A DNA stretch of 64,000 nt from the NCBI RefSeq assembly GCF_030580955.1, contig NZ_JAUQON010000013.1, positions 62,001 through 126,000 on the forward strand. Direction: 5' to 3'. Origin of the DNA: Hymenobacter convexus. Lineage in GTDB: Bacteria > Bacteroidota > Bacteroidia > Cytophagales > Hymenobacteraceae. The position numbers and the translations under genes are program-made. Below, in pieces: positions 37,646 to 45,079 of this stretch; position 1 is the stretch's first letter; each line of letters opens with the position of its first letter. The notes beneath the pieces are model-generated. The model saw only the letters and a list, made by a program, of their open reading frames with translations, was not told where the DNA came from and made no database searches.

Positions 37646-38374
37646 ATGCGGCTTTTTAATTCGACTGTAGTAGCCATACTCGGTATTTGTTTGCTTGCTT
37701 GTGGTTCGGACAAGTCTTCGCAGCAAACGGTTGCTACCTCACCAAAGCAGCCCTTTACTCAAGATTCCGTGGTAGCGGCTGCACCGGTCTCAACGCATCT
37801 GGATACCTGTGGTGAACGAATGAAAGGGTTTCTGCGGTGGTACCTGGACCTTGCAGATGTTGAGAAGCCACACCCTGAAGGTTCAAGTGTACAATTCAAA
37901 ATCCCCATCACCCCAGAAACAGATTCAGCCGTAGCGGCACAGGTAACATCCGACCAAAAAAGCTCAACGAAGTATTATCAGATGGATTGGCGCAGCGTCG
38001 ACAGCTATTTGGCAATGCTTGGAAAGTCTGGCTACTTCTCAAAAAGCTATTTGCAAGAAAAACGCACATCTCTGCTTCGCCGGGGCAAAGCATTGGATGA
38101 AGCTAGGATGGAAGACGGTGAGCCAGAGGGCTTCGAGGCAGACGAAGTGTTCTGGATGATGGAGCTTTACGCAGCATCAGATATTGATGGCCTACGAGTT
38201 TATCGAGCCCCGAATAAAAAAGTCCGCGGAGGTATTTACGAACTGCCGGAGTCTTTACCTGAAGGCGAGAAATTCAGCTTTCTACTTTACACTAAAACTG
38301 AGAATGGCCGGTGCGTTATCGACAGCGTAGCTCGCCTGTCTAACGGAGAGTATTCAAGCGTCGGAAACAAATAA
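37646..38374 (+). CDS. Predicted lipoprotein of unknown function
   Basis: A 242-residue protein with leader MRLFNSTVVAILGICLLACGSDKSS (lipobox Cys ~19) and no recognisable family. Visible features: a helical HLDTCGERMKGFLRWYLDLADVEKPHP stretch followed by QMDWRSVDSYLAMLGKSGYFSKSYLQE, which resembles DUF3828-type periplasmic proteins, and a C-terminal beta-rich domain with one further Cys. AT-richer than carB and the carbamoyltransferase on either side. It is one of four accessory genes lodged in the arg/car cluster. Confidence 0.65.
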   Translation: MRLFNSTVVAILGICLLACGSDKSSQQTVATSPKQPFTQDSVVAAAPVSTHLDTCGERMKGFLRWYLDLADVEKPHPEGSSVQFKIPITPETDSAVAAQVTSDQKSSTKYYQMDWRSVDSYLAMLGKSGYFSKSYLQEKRTSLLRRGKALDEARMEDGEPEGFEADEVFWMMELYAASDIDGLRVYRAPNKKVRGGIYELPESLPEGEKFSFLLYTKTENGRCVIDSVARLSNGEYSSVGNK

Positions 38375-38432
38375 GGATATTATTCATCCTGTCTCGCAAG
38401 GCGCGTTCTGACTTTAAGCTATTGCAAATCCT

Positions 38433-39377
38433 ATGAAAAACTTCACCTCCTTCGCCGATGCCGGCGACTACCACGCCCTTCTCAAGCAAGCCCTTGAAAT
38501 CAAGGCTAACCCCTACGGCTACCAGCACATCGGGCGCAACAAAACCGTCGGCCTTATCTTCTTCAACCCCAGCCTGCGCACCCGGCTCAGCTCGGTGAAG
38601 GCGGCTTACAACCTGGGCGCGCAAGCTTGGGTGCTCAACGCCGGGGCCGACTCCTGGACCCTGGAAATGGCCGACGGCGCGGTGATGAACGGCGGCACCC
38701 AGGAGCACATCAAGGACGCCATTGCGGTGATGAGCCAATACTGCGACGTGCTGGGCGTGCGCACCTTTCCCACCCTCAAGGACAAGGCCGAGGACTACGG
38801 CGAAGTCGTGTTTAACAAGATTCTGCAATACGCCACCGTGCCCGTCATCAGTCTGGAAAGCGCCACGCTGCACCCCTTGCAGTCGTTCGCCGACCTGATT
38901 ACGGTGGCCGAGACCAAGCAGAAGGAGCGCGTGAAAGTGGTGCTCACCTGGGCACCGCACGTGCGCGCCCTGCCCCAGTGCGTGCCCAACTCCTTCTGCG
39001 ACTGGTTCTCGGAAATTGACTGGGTCGATTTCGTCATCACCCACCCCAAGGGCTACGAGCTCGACCCCAAATTCACCAAAGGCGCCCGCATCGAATACGA
39101 CCAGAAGAAAGCCCTGGAAGGCGCCGACTACGTGCAGGCCAAAAACTGGAGCAGCTACCTCGACTACGGCCAAGTACTGGGCAACGACCCCGCCTGGATG
39201 CTCACCCCCGAGCACATGTCCCTGACGGACGGCGCCAAATTCCTGCACTGCCTGCCCGTGCGTCGCAACGTGGAAGTGTCCGACGCCGTGCTCGACGCGC
39301 CCGGCTCGCTCATCATCCAGGAAGCCGGCAACCGGACCATTTCCATGCAAACCGTGCTGCACGAGTTGCTGAAGTAG
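38433..39377 (+). CDS. argF': N-acyl-L-ornithine carbamoyltransferase (acetyl- or succinylornithine)
   Basis: A 314-residue transcarbamylase. The carbamoyl-phosphate loop is FFNPSLRTRLS (~residue 46), instead of the STRTR of ordinary OTCase, and a second conserved stretch reads WAPHVRALPQCVPNSF. The C-terminal HCLPVRRNVEVSDAVLD replaces the usual HCLP-A/R motif. These mark the Bacteroidota/Xanthomonas group that carbamoylates N-acetyl- or N-succinyl-ornithine before deacylation. In the 90s loop MADGAVMNGGTQEHIKD the residue before EH is Gln, whereas I recall Glu in the acetyl and Pro in the succinyl enzyme, so the acyl preference is open. Last gene of the cluster, followed by a terminator. 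Confidence 0.92.
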   Translation: MKNFTSFADAGDYHALLKQALEIKANPYGYQHIGRNKTVGLIFFNPSLRTRLSSVKAAYNLGAQAWVLNAGADSWTLEMADGAVMNGGTQEHIKDAIAVMSQYCDVLGVRTFPTLKDKAEDYGEVVFNKILQYATVPVISLESATLHPLQSFADLITVAETKQKERVKVVLTWAPHVRALPQCVPNSFCDWFSEIDWVDFVITHPKGYELDPKFTKGARIEYDQKKALEGADYVQAKNWSSYLDYGQVLGNDPAWMLTPEHMSLTDGAKFLHCLPVRRNVEVSDAVLDAPGSLIIQEAGNRTISMQTVLHELLK

Positions 39378-39400
39378 CATTTGCCGCTGTTCAATTATCT

Positions 39401-39436
39401 AAAGGCCCCGCAACATTAGCTTCTGCGGGGCCTTTT
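39401..39436. terminator. Terminator of the arg/car cluster
   Basis: AAAGGCCCCGCA with TGCGGGGCCTTTT, 12 bp, 11-nt loop, T-run on plus. It lies 24 bp past the carbamoyltransferase stop codon. Confidence 0.85.
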
Positions 39437-39499
39437 GGCGTTTGGCCAGTTGTAAAGCCAATCGGTCAGCACCTAGCGGCAGTTGGACCGACCAAAACG

Positions 39500-39535
39500 A
39501 AAGCGCCCCATCCTGTTTCCAGAATGGGGCGCTTT
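39500..39535 (-). terminator. Terminator of tRNA-Lys
   Basis: AAAGCGCCCCAT with ATGGGGCGCTTT, 12 bp, 12-nt loop. It begins 5 nt past the 3' end of the minus-strand tRNA. Confidence 0.8.
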
Positions 39536-39539
39536 GCTG

Positions 39540-39612
39540 TGATCCCGCTGGGATTCGAACCCAGGACCCGTACATTAAAAGTGTACTGCTCTACCAGCTG
39601 AGCTACAGAATC
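39540..39612 (-). tRNA. tRNA-Lys (TTT)
   Basis: A complete cloverleaf on the minus strand: acceptor GATTCTG with CGGGATC, D arm GCTC-AGCTGGTA-GAGC, anticodon arm GTACA-CTTTTAA-TGTAC (anticodon TTT), variable GGGTC, T arm CTGGG-TTCGAAT-CCCAG, discriminator A. CCA is not encoded. This normal tRNA-Lys shows that the permuted Lys-like element at 2672-2820 is not the only lysine species of this anticodon. Confidence 0.96.
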
Positions 39613-39717
39613 GGTACCTTTACCTTGGAAGGGCGTTTCCTTCTTTGGTGGCACAAAAGTACTATAGCCTCCCGGACTACACAACCCTGACTTTAAAAAA
39701 AAGTCACTCCCATTGCT

Positions 39718-40455
39718 GTGCGAACCCTTTTCCTCTTTCTAATCTTCCTGCCTATCTGCGGCTTGAGTGCAAATCCGGCGGCAAAAAAAAATTCTACTTT
39801 TGCTGCCTCGACCGGTTCCCAAAGCTTTCAACGGGCCGATTCGCTTTTCTCGGCGGGCCAATACGGGGCGGCTTTTCCGTTTTATCGGGCGCAGGTGTGG
39901 CAGAAGCGACGCGTTTCGCCCAGCCTGCTGCTCAAAATGGCTTATGCGCAGCAGCAACTGGGGCACTACCCGGCGGCGCTATTGTACCTGAGCCTGGCGC
40001 AGGCCCGGCAGCCGCGGGTGCGAACGTGGCGGCAAATGGCGGCCGTGGCGGCCCGGCACCGGCTGGTGGGCTACCCGGCCACTTGGCAGCAGGAGCTGCG
40101 GGTGCAGGCCCAGCGCTACTACTACCCCGCGCTGCAAATACTGCTGGGGGGCGCGGTGGTGGGCGCCATCTGGCTGCTGTGGCGGCGCGGGCCGCGCGGC
40201 GCCTGGCTGGGCTATGCCGCCTACGTGGCGCTGCTGGGTGCCTACCTGCACTGGCTGCGGCCTACGCCGGTGGGGCTGGTGGCCCATTCGGGCGCGGCCC
40301 TGATGGCGGGGCCCAGCGCGGGCGCGGCCTGGCTGAGCACGGCGGCCCTTGGCGATAGGCTGCTGGTACTCGGGCGGCAAGACATCTGGTGCCGGGTGGA
40401 GTGGCAGCGCAAGGTGGCGTTTGTACGCGCGTCGGATTTGCTGGTGGTGGAGTAG
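39718..40455 (+). CDS. Tetratricopeptide-like membrane protein with SH3-like C-terminus (BatE-like)
   Basis: A 245-residue protein starting at a GTG codon. A signal-like N-terminus (TLFLFLIFLPICGLSAN) is followed by a TPR-like helical part (FQRADSLFSAGQYGAAFPFYRAQV...LLKMAYAQQQLGHYPAALLYLSLAQ), two transmembrane helices (~residues 140-185) and a C-terminal SH3-like domain (GDRLLVLGRQDIWCRVEWQRKVAFVRASDLLVVE). This resembles BatE-type proteins of Bacteroidota. Function unknown, probably in the cell envelope. The next gene begins 26 bp past the stop codon but has its own -7 element. Confidence 0.7.
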   Translation: MRTLFLFLIFLPICGLSANPAAKKNSTFAASTGSQSFQRADSLFSAGQYGAAFPFYRAQVWQKRRVSPSLLLKMAYAQQQLGHYPAALLYLSLAQARQPRVRTWRQMAAVAARHRLVGYPATWQQELRVQAQRYYYPALQILLGGAVVGAIWLLWRRGPRGAWLGYAAYVALLGAYLHWLRPTPVGLVAHSGAALMAGPSAGAAWLSTAALGDRLLVLGRQDIWCRVEWQRKVAFVRASDLLVVE

Positions 40456-40467
40456 CGCGGGGGGCGG

Positions 40468-40475
40468 TACTTTTG
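40468..40475 (+). promoter_or_regulatory. TAnnTTTG -7 element of the MOSC gene
   Basis: TACTTTTG ends 5 nt before the ATG at 40481 and fixes that start; the open frame upstream runs antisense-like through the previous gene. Confidence 0.65.
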
Positions 40476-40480
40476 TGCCC

Positions 40481-41305
40481 ATGTCTGCACCGCTCACGCT
40501 TTCCGGCCTGTTTCTTTACCCCGTCAAGTCCCTGGGCGGCTATGCTGTGCCCGAGGCCGAGGTGACGGCCCGCGGCCTGCGCCACGACCGCCGCTGGCTG
40601 CTGGTAGATGAGCGCAACCGCTTCATGACGCAGCGGCAGCAGCCGGAACTGGCCCTGCTGGCCGTGGCACCGGCCTACAACGGCTTTCTGATTTCGCACC
40701 GCCAGCGGCCCGATTTGCTGCCGGTGTTCATTCCCTTTGAAGCCACGCCCGACCGCACGCTGTTTGTGACGGTGTGGGACGACATTCTGTGGGCCTGGCG
40801 TGGCACGCCGGAGGCCGACGAGTGGCTGGCCGAAGCCCTGGGCCGCCCGTGCCGGCTGGTGTATATGTCGGATATGGTGCGGCGCGATGTGGAGCCCGCC
40901 CTCAACCCCAAAGGCCAGCTGGTAAGCTTCGCCGACGGCTACCCGTTTCTGCTGGCGGGCGAGGCAGCGCTGGCTGATTTGAACACGCGCCTGGCCCAGC
41001 CCGTGCCCATGAACCGGTTTCGGCCCAACCTGGTATTCGAAGGCGGCGTGGCCTACGAGGATGACAACTGGGAGCAGTTCCAGATTGGCGAGGTGCCGTT
41101 TCGGGCGGTGCGCGGCTGCGGACGTTGCGTGCTCACGACCATCGACCAGGATACCGCCTTGAAAAGCCCCGTGGGCGACCCGCTGCGCACGCTGGCCACC
41201 TACCGCAAGACTGAAAACAGCACGCTCTTCGGCCAGAACGTGACCGGCCCCGGCCACGGCCGCCTGCGGGTGGGCGACGCCCTGACGGTACTCAGCTACA
41301 AGTAG
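40481..41305 (+). CDS. MOSC domain protein (YcbX/mARC-like)
   Basis: A 274-residue protein: N-terminal MOSC beta-barrel domain (LSGLFLYPVKSLGGYAVPEAEVTARGLRHDRRWLLVDERNRFMTQRQQPELALL) and C-terminal MOSC domain with the Mo-ligand Cys region RAVRGCGRCVLTTIDQDT and the Asn/Arg motif MNRFRPNLVFEG. YcbX and mARC proteins bind molybdenum cofactor and reduce N-hydroxylated compounds. No signal peptide. A ferredoxin domain found at the C-terminus of E. coli YcbX is absent. Monocistronic or followed closely by the DUF2461 gene. Confidence 0.9.
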   Translation: MSAPLTLSGLFLYPVKSLGGYAVPEAEVTARGLRHDRRWLLVDERNRFMTQRQQPELALLAVAPAYNGFLISHRQRPDLLPVFIPFEATPDRTLFVTVWDDILWAWRGTPEADEWLAEALGRPCRLVYMSDMVRRDVEPALNPKGQLVSFADGYPFLLAGEAALADLNTRLAQPVPMNRFRPNLVFEGGVAYEDDNWEQFQIGEVPFRAVRGCGRCVLTTIDQDTALKSPVGDPLRTLATYRKTENSTLFGQNVTGPGHGRLRVGDALTVLSYK

Positions 41306-41389
41306 CGCCCAGCGGCCCCTTTGGCAACTCCGGCCGTGCGGGCTGCGTTGGGGAATGCCGCGCCTGCTTTTGGCCGCGCTATTTGCCCG

Positions 41390-42067
41390 ATGGAACTGGA
41401 TTACCTGCTTGATTTTATGGCCCGGCTGGCGGCCAACAACACCACGGCCTGGATGGCCGAGCACCGCCCCGACTACCAACGCGCCCGCGCCGCCTGCACC
41501 GAGCTGGTACGCCAGGTGCTGGCCCGCGTGGCCGCCACCGACCCCGACCTGGCCAATCTCACCACTACCGACGTCATGTTTCGGCTGCACAAAAACGACC
41601 GCGCCCACCGCGACCCCGAGCCCTACAAGCGCCGGATGGGCGCCGGCCTCAAGCGGGGCGGGCGCCACGCGCCGCGGGCCGGCTATTTCATCGCCATTCA
41701 GCCCGAGGGCAAGAGCTGGCTGGGGGCGGGCACCTTCCACCCCACCCCGGAGCTGCTGGCGGCCATTCGGCAGGAAATTCATTATAGCAGTGACGAGTTT
41801 CATCGGTTGCGGCAGGCGCCGGAGCTACTGCGCTACTTTCCGGACGGTCTGGACACCACGGGGCCGCAACTGACGCGGCCGCCGCGCGGCTATGCGACCG
41901 ACGACCCGGACCTGGCCTGGCTGCGGCTGAAAACGTTCGGCGTGGGCCGGTTTTATACCGACGCGGAGGTGCTGGCACCGGATTTTGTGGACCAGCTGGT
42001 GGCGGCCATCGCGGCGGCGCGGCCGATGGTTGATTTTTTCAACGAGGCGCTACCGGGCGGTGAGTAA
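41390..42067 (+). CDS. DUF2461 family protein
   Basis: A 225-residue cytoplasmic protein of the DUF2461 family: LLDFMARLAANNTTAWMAEHRPDYQRAR at the N-terminus, the central VMFRLHKNDRAHRDPEPYKRRMGAGLKRGGRHAPRAGYFIAIQPEGKSWLGAGTFHPTPELLAAIRQEI and a C-terminal LKTFGVGRFYTDAEVL. The family occurs in bacteria and eukaryotes and has no known activity. I start at the ATG at 41390, which gives the usual N-terminus; an earlier frame start is 69 bp upstream. Confidence 0.88.
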   Translation: MELDYLLDFMARLAANNTTAWMAEHRPDYQRARAACTELVRQVLARVAATDPDLANLTTTDVMFRLHKNDRAHRDPEPYKRRMGAGLKRGGRHAPRAGYFIAIQPEGKSWLGAGTFHPTPELLAAIRQEIHYSSDEFHRLRQAPELLRYFPDGLDTTGPQLTRPPRGYATDDPDLAWLRLKTFGVGRFYTDAEVLAPDFVDQLVAAIAAARPMVDFFNEALPGGE

Positions 42068-42095
42068 GGATTGGGATTAATAAAGAGGTTAATAA

Positions 42096-42208
42096 ACAGC
42101 ACGTCCTGCTGAGCGCAGCCGAAGCATCTCGCGTGCTGAAGTAATCCAATCGACAGGATTTACTACCACACGCGAGATGCTTCGGCTGCGCTCAGCAGGA
42201 CGTGCTGT
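42096..42208. repeat. Intergenic palindromic repeat, CGTCATGC family variant (copy 4)
   Basis: Arms ACAGCACGTCCTGCTGAGCG-CAGCCGAAGCATCTCGCGTG and complement. The core CGTCATGC is replaced by CGTCCTGC in one arm and GCAGGACG in the other, a compensatory change. It separates convergent genes. Confidence 0.85.
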
Positions 42209-42239
42209 TTTTGCTACGACCTCTCCGTCTTGGCGCCCC

Positions 42240-42863
42240 TTAAAACAGGCCGAAAAGGGTGTTATTAATCTTGTCGATGATGGTGCCGAGGTCTTCGGGG
42301 TTGCGCACGTAGTCAAGCTCGCTCACGTCGACGATGAGGTGGCGGCCGGCGCTGTACTCGCCAATCCACTTCTCGTAGTGCTCGTTGAGGCTTTTGAGGT
42401 ACTCGATGCTGATGCTGTTTTCGTAGTCGCGGCCGCGCTTCTCAATCTGGCTCACGAGCTTGGGCAGGTCGGCGCGGAGGTAGAGCAGCAAATCGGGCGG
42501 CGCCACGAGGTCAATCATCGACTCGAACAGCGCGTAGTAGTTGTTGTAGTCGCGGGTTTCAAGCAGGCCCGACTCGTGCAGGTTGGCGGCGAAGATGTGG
42601 GCGTCTTCGTAGATGGTGCGGTCCTGGATGATGCCGCGGCCGGCTTTTTGCAGCTCTTTGATGCGCTGCGTCTGGCGGAAACGGCCGTTGAGGAAATAGA
42701 CTTGCAGGTGAAACGCCCAACGGGGCATGTCGTGGTAAAAATCCTTTAAATACGGATTGTCGTCCACGTCTTCGAGAAAAACTTCCCAACGAAAATGCTG
42801 AGCCAACTTGTGCGCCAGGGTGGTTTTACCGGCTCCAATGTTGCCGACGATGGCAATGTGCAT
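42240..42863 (-). CDS. Deoxynucleoside kinase
   Basis: A 207-residue kinase of the dNK/TK2-dGK family. The P-loop HIAIVGNIGAGKTTLAHKLA is at the N-terminus, followed by EVFLEDVDDNPYLKDFY (substrate Glu), the QDRTIYEDAHIFA motif (Asp-Arg-Ser/Thr box) and a LID-like Arg stretch IEKRGRDYENSISIEYLKSL. It phosphorylates a deoxynucleoside for nucleotide salvage; which base cannot be told. A TACCTTTG element lies ~39 nt upstream, back to back with the promoter of the next gene. Confidence 0.9.
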   Translation of the reverse strand: MHIAIVGNIGAGKTTLAHKLAQHFRWEVFLEDVDDNPYLKDFYHDMPRWAFHLQVYFLNGRFRQTQRIKELQKAGRGIIQDRTIYEDAHIFAANLHESGLLETRDYNNYYALFESMIDLVAPPDLLLYLRADLPKLVSQIEKRGRDYENSISIEYLKSLNEHYEKWIGEYSAGRHLIVDVSELDYVRNPEDLGTIIDKINNTLFGLF

Positions 42864-42901
42864 GCGCTACGAACGAAAAAGACGAGTGAAAAGCAGAACC
42901 C

Positions 42902-42909
42902 CAAAGGTA
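42902..42909 (-). promoter_or_regulatory. TAnnTTTG -7 element of the deoxynucleoside kinase gene
   Basis: The minus strand reads TACCTTTG, 39-46 nt before the ATG at 42863. Confidence 0.6.
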
Positions 42910-42949
42910 GCAAGGCATTGGAATTAACGGACCTTAATTCATCATTGGC

Positions 42950-42957
42950 TATATTTG
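42950..42957 (+). promoter_or_regulatory. TAnnTTTG -7 element of the STAS-like gene
   Basis: TATATTTG, 33 nt before the ATG at 42991; divergent from the kinase promoter 40 bp away. Confidence 0.6.
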
Positions 42958-42990
42958 AAAACCCCTGCGAAATTTTTGTAATTTCCTGTC

Positions 42991-43440
42991 ATGCTTTCCT
43001 CTCCCGCTACCCAACTGCTCAGCCTGACGGATGCCCACGGCGCCCCGCTGGCGGAGTACATCTACTACCCCGAACAACGAATCCTTTACGTGCGCTGGCA
43101 CGGCCACCTCACGGGGGCCGAGGTCATCAGGGGCGTGCAGGAAGGCGCCCAATGGCGGGAGCAGCTGGACTACCCCTTGATACTGAACGACAAGAGCGAC
43201 ACCAGCGGCGACTGGAGCGACGCCCTGCCCTGGCTGCAGTACGAGTGGCTGCCCCAGGCGCTGAAAGCCGGCGTGCGGGCCATGGCCTACCTGTTTTCGC
43301 CCGACCGCGAAAATCAGTTTGCCAGCCACGAGTTCATTGCCGCCCTGCGGCCTCACATCGCCATTGAGCAGTTCGACGACCCGGCCGCGGCCATGAGGTG
43401 GCTGGTGCAGCAAGCGCCGCTGCCGGGCCAGCCGGGTTAG
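42991..43440 (+). CDS. SpoIIAA-like/STAS-fold protein
   Basis: A 149-residue cytoplasmic protein. The pattern EYIYYPEQRILYVRWHGHLTGAEVIRGVQEGAQWREQLDYPLILNDKSDTSGDWSDALPWLQYEWLPQALKAGVRAMAYL with a C-terminal FDDPAAAMRWL matches the SpoIIAA-like/STAS group common in Cytophagales. These are single-domain proteins of unknown role. A TATATTTG promoter lies upstream and a short terminator built from the palindromic repeat lies downstream. Confidence 0.65.
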   Translation: MLSSPATQLLSLTDAHGAPLAEYIYYPEQRILYVRWHGHLTGAEVIRGVQEGAQWREQLDYPLILNDKSDTSGDWSDALPWLQYEWLPQALKAGVRAMAYLFSPDRENQFASHEFIAALRPHIAIEQFDDPAAAMRWLVQQAPLPGQPG

Positions 43441-43449
43441 GACCAGGGT

Positions 43450-43491
43450 GAAAGCCCGTCATGCAGCGCGCAGCGCAGCATGACGGGCTTT
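43450..43491. terminator. Terminator formed by a minimal CGTCATGC-family palindrome
   Basis: AAAGCCCGTCATGC with GCATGACGGGCTTTT, 14 bp, loop AGCGCGCAGCGCA, T-run on plus. It carries the repeat's CGTCATGC core but has lost the GAAGCATCT inner part, and lies between convergent genes. Confidence 0.75.
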
Positions 43492-43514
43492 TCAATTGCT
43501 ACCAAGTGCAGCCG

Positions 43515-43982
43515 CTAGTCGAGCTTTTCTTTCACGTCACGGGCGCCGCGCAGGGTGTGAAACTCACCCTGGAAGCTGCGGATGCGCAGCCTTTCCTCGA
43601 AGGGCAGGTCGGTGCGGACTTGCTCGTAGCGTTGGTTGAGGCGGGAAAGCACTTGGCCGGCGGCGTCCCATTGCGCGTAATTCCAAGTGCGGCGCTCGTC
43701 GCGGGTGGTGGCGATGAACCGCTCGTAGAGGTCGGGCAGCTGGCTGGCGCTGGTTTGGGCCAGGTTCACGTCGGAATTGAGGAAGTGCTGCTGCACGGGG
43801 TCAGAAGCAGGCGTGGCGCGGCGGGCCACGGGGAAACTGGACTGCGTTTGCGGGCGGGCCGAGGGCCGGGAACCAGTGAGTTCGCCGCGCCGCAGCAGCT
43901 CGGCCTGGGTGGAATTGGCCTGGGCGTGGGCCGCCACGGGCAGGCCGGAAATCAGTAGGAAAACGAAGGCAGAAGCTTTCAT
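43515..43982 (-). CDS. Secreted protein of unknown function
   Basis: A 155-residue protein with a signal peptide (MKASAFVFLLISGLPVAAHAQ) and no recognised domain. The mature part is rich in Arg, Gln and Ser, with a low-complexity stretch RPSARPQTQSSFPVARRA and a helical C-terminus (DERRTWNYAQWDAAGQVLSRLNQRYEQVRTDLPFEERLRIRSFQGEFHTLRGARDVKEKLD) that resembles a coiled coil. No Cys lipobox, so periplasmic or secreted. No operon partner. Confidence 0.65.
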   Translation of the reverse strand: MKASAFVFLLISGLPVAAHAQANSTQAELLRRGELTGSRPSARPQTQSSFPVARRATPASDPVQQHFLNSDVNLAQTSASQLPDLYERFIATTRDERRTWNYAQWDAAGQVLSRLNQRYEQVRTDLPFEERLRIRSFQGEFHTLRGARDVKEKLD

Positions 43983-44096
43983 AGAAGGGTCGATTTTGAA
44001 ACGGTGATGCGACTTTTAACGCAAGGAGCGCGCCAACCGTATCAACGCTGGCGGCCGGTTTCGGTTTTTTCGCCCCAATTTCGTGTTTTGCCGCTT

Positions 44097-44624
44097 ATGA
44101 CATCTGACGCCCAACTCGCGCCGACGCGCATCGAGCCCGCCACGCTCCAGGACATTCCCACCATCATCGGTTTGGCCGAAGCGACGTGGGAACCCACTTA
44201 CCGCTTCATCATCTCGCGCGAGCAGCTGGAGTATATGTACCGGGTCATCTACACCTCGGCTTCGCTGAAGCGGCAGATGGCGGAGCAGCAGCACTCGTTT
44301 CTGCTGGCATATGTGGAGGGTGAGCCGGCGGGCTTTGCGTCCTTCAGCCCCCTGCCGGCCGAGGAAGCCGGCGGCACCGGCTACAAGCTGCACAAAATAT
44401 ACGTGCTGCCCACGCGGCAGGGCCAGGGCCTTGGCGTGCACCTCATCGAGGCGGTGGAAAACGCGGCCCGCGCCGCCGGTGGCACCTTCCTCGACCTGAA
44501 CGTGAACCGCTACAACCCGGCCATTGCCTTCTACGAGCGGCGCGGCTTCGTGCGCCAGCGCGAGGTGGACGTGCCCATTGGGCCGTATTTCATGAACGAC
44601 TACATCATGCGGAAGGAGTTATAA
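44097..44624 (+). CDS. GNAT family N-acetyltransferase
   Basis: A 175-residue acetyltransferase. Motif A reads KIYVLPTRQGQGLGVHLIEAVENAAR (Q/RxxGxG/A acetyl-CoA loop) and motif B reads FLDLNVNRYNPAIAFYERRGFVRQREVDV. This is the RimI-like subgroup with NxxAxxFYEKxGF. I start at the ATG at 44097 (MTSDAQL); the open frame extends 31 codons upstream without support. Substrate unknown. Confidence 0.87.
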   Translation: MTSDAQLAPTRIEPATLQDIPTIIGLAEATWEPTYRFIISREQLEYMYRVIYTSASLKRQMAEQQHSFLLAYVEGEPAGFASFSPLPAEEAGGTGYKLHKIYVLPTRQGQGLGVHLIEAVENAARAAGGTFLDLNVNRYNPAIAFYERRGFVRQREVDVPIGPYFMNDYIMRKEL

Positions 44625-44633
44625 TTTCCGTAT

Positions 44634-44718
44634 GTCATCCTGAGCTTGCGAAGGACCTTATCAAGCAAGAACAATTCATTGCAATGTGGTAAGGTCCTTC
44701 GCAAGCTCAGGATGACAG
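44634..44718. repeat. Intergenic palindromic repeat, diverged family member (copy 5)
   Basis: Arms TGTCATCCTGAGCTTGCGAA-GGACCTTA and the exact complement (about 28 bp) surround a ~28-bp centre. It keeps the GTCAT..TGAGC start of the family but has GCGAAGGACC in place of GAAGCATCT, so it is a separate subfamily. Confidence 0.8.
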
Positions 44719-44771
44719 TTACCAACAAAAGTCAACTCAACATTCAAACCCTCAAAACTCAACGCTTTCCC

Positions 44772-45002
44772 ATGGCCACCAAACTCACCGTCCTTTCCAA
44801 TGGCTCCCTCCGCGTGGAGGGCGAAGAAATCGAACTCGTAGACGCTCAAGGCAATGCTTACGGCCTCGGCGGGCGCCAGCGCATCAGCATCTGCCGCTGC
44901 GGGCTCTCCAAGCAGAAGCCGTTCTGCGATGGCTCGCACAAGGGCCATTTTGAGCACGACGCTACGGCGTTTGACCTGCCCGCTCCGAAGCCGGCCGTAT
45001 AA
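44772..45002 (+). CDS. CDGSH iron-sulfur domain protein
   Basis: A 76-residue protein with one CDGSH motif: CRCGLSKQKPFCDGSHKGH fits C-X-C-X2-(S/T)-X3-P-X-C-D-G-(S/A/T)-H and binds a [2Fe-2S] cluster through three Cys and one His. The N-terminal VTGLSNGSLRVEGEEIELVDAQGNAYGLGGRQR-like strand region is normal for short bacterial mitoNEET-type proteins, which take part in redox or iron-sulfur sensing. The ATG at 44772 gives the standard length; upstream frame lies in the palindromic repeat. Confidence 0.92.
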   Translation: MATKLTVLSNGSLRVEGEEIELVDAQGNAYGLGGRQRISICRCGLSKQKPFCDGSHKGHFEHDATAFDLPAPKPAV

Positions 45003-45025
45003 GCTCTTCTTCCTGTTGAAGCAGA

Positions 45026-45059
45026 AAAGCCCGCTGACCAATTGGCCAGCGGGCTTTTT
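45026..45059. terminator. Bidirectional terminator between CDGSH gene and T9SS gene
   Basis: AAAAGCCCGCTG with CAGCGGGCTTTT (12 bp), loop ACCAATTGGC, T-runs on both strands, serving convergent genes. Confidence 0.85.
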
Positions 45060-45079
45060 CGTTGGTAAAAACCACTCCC

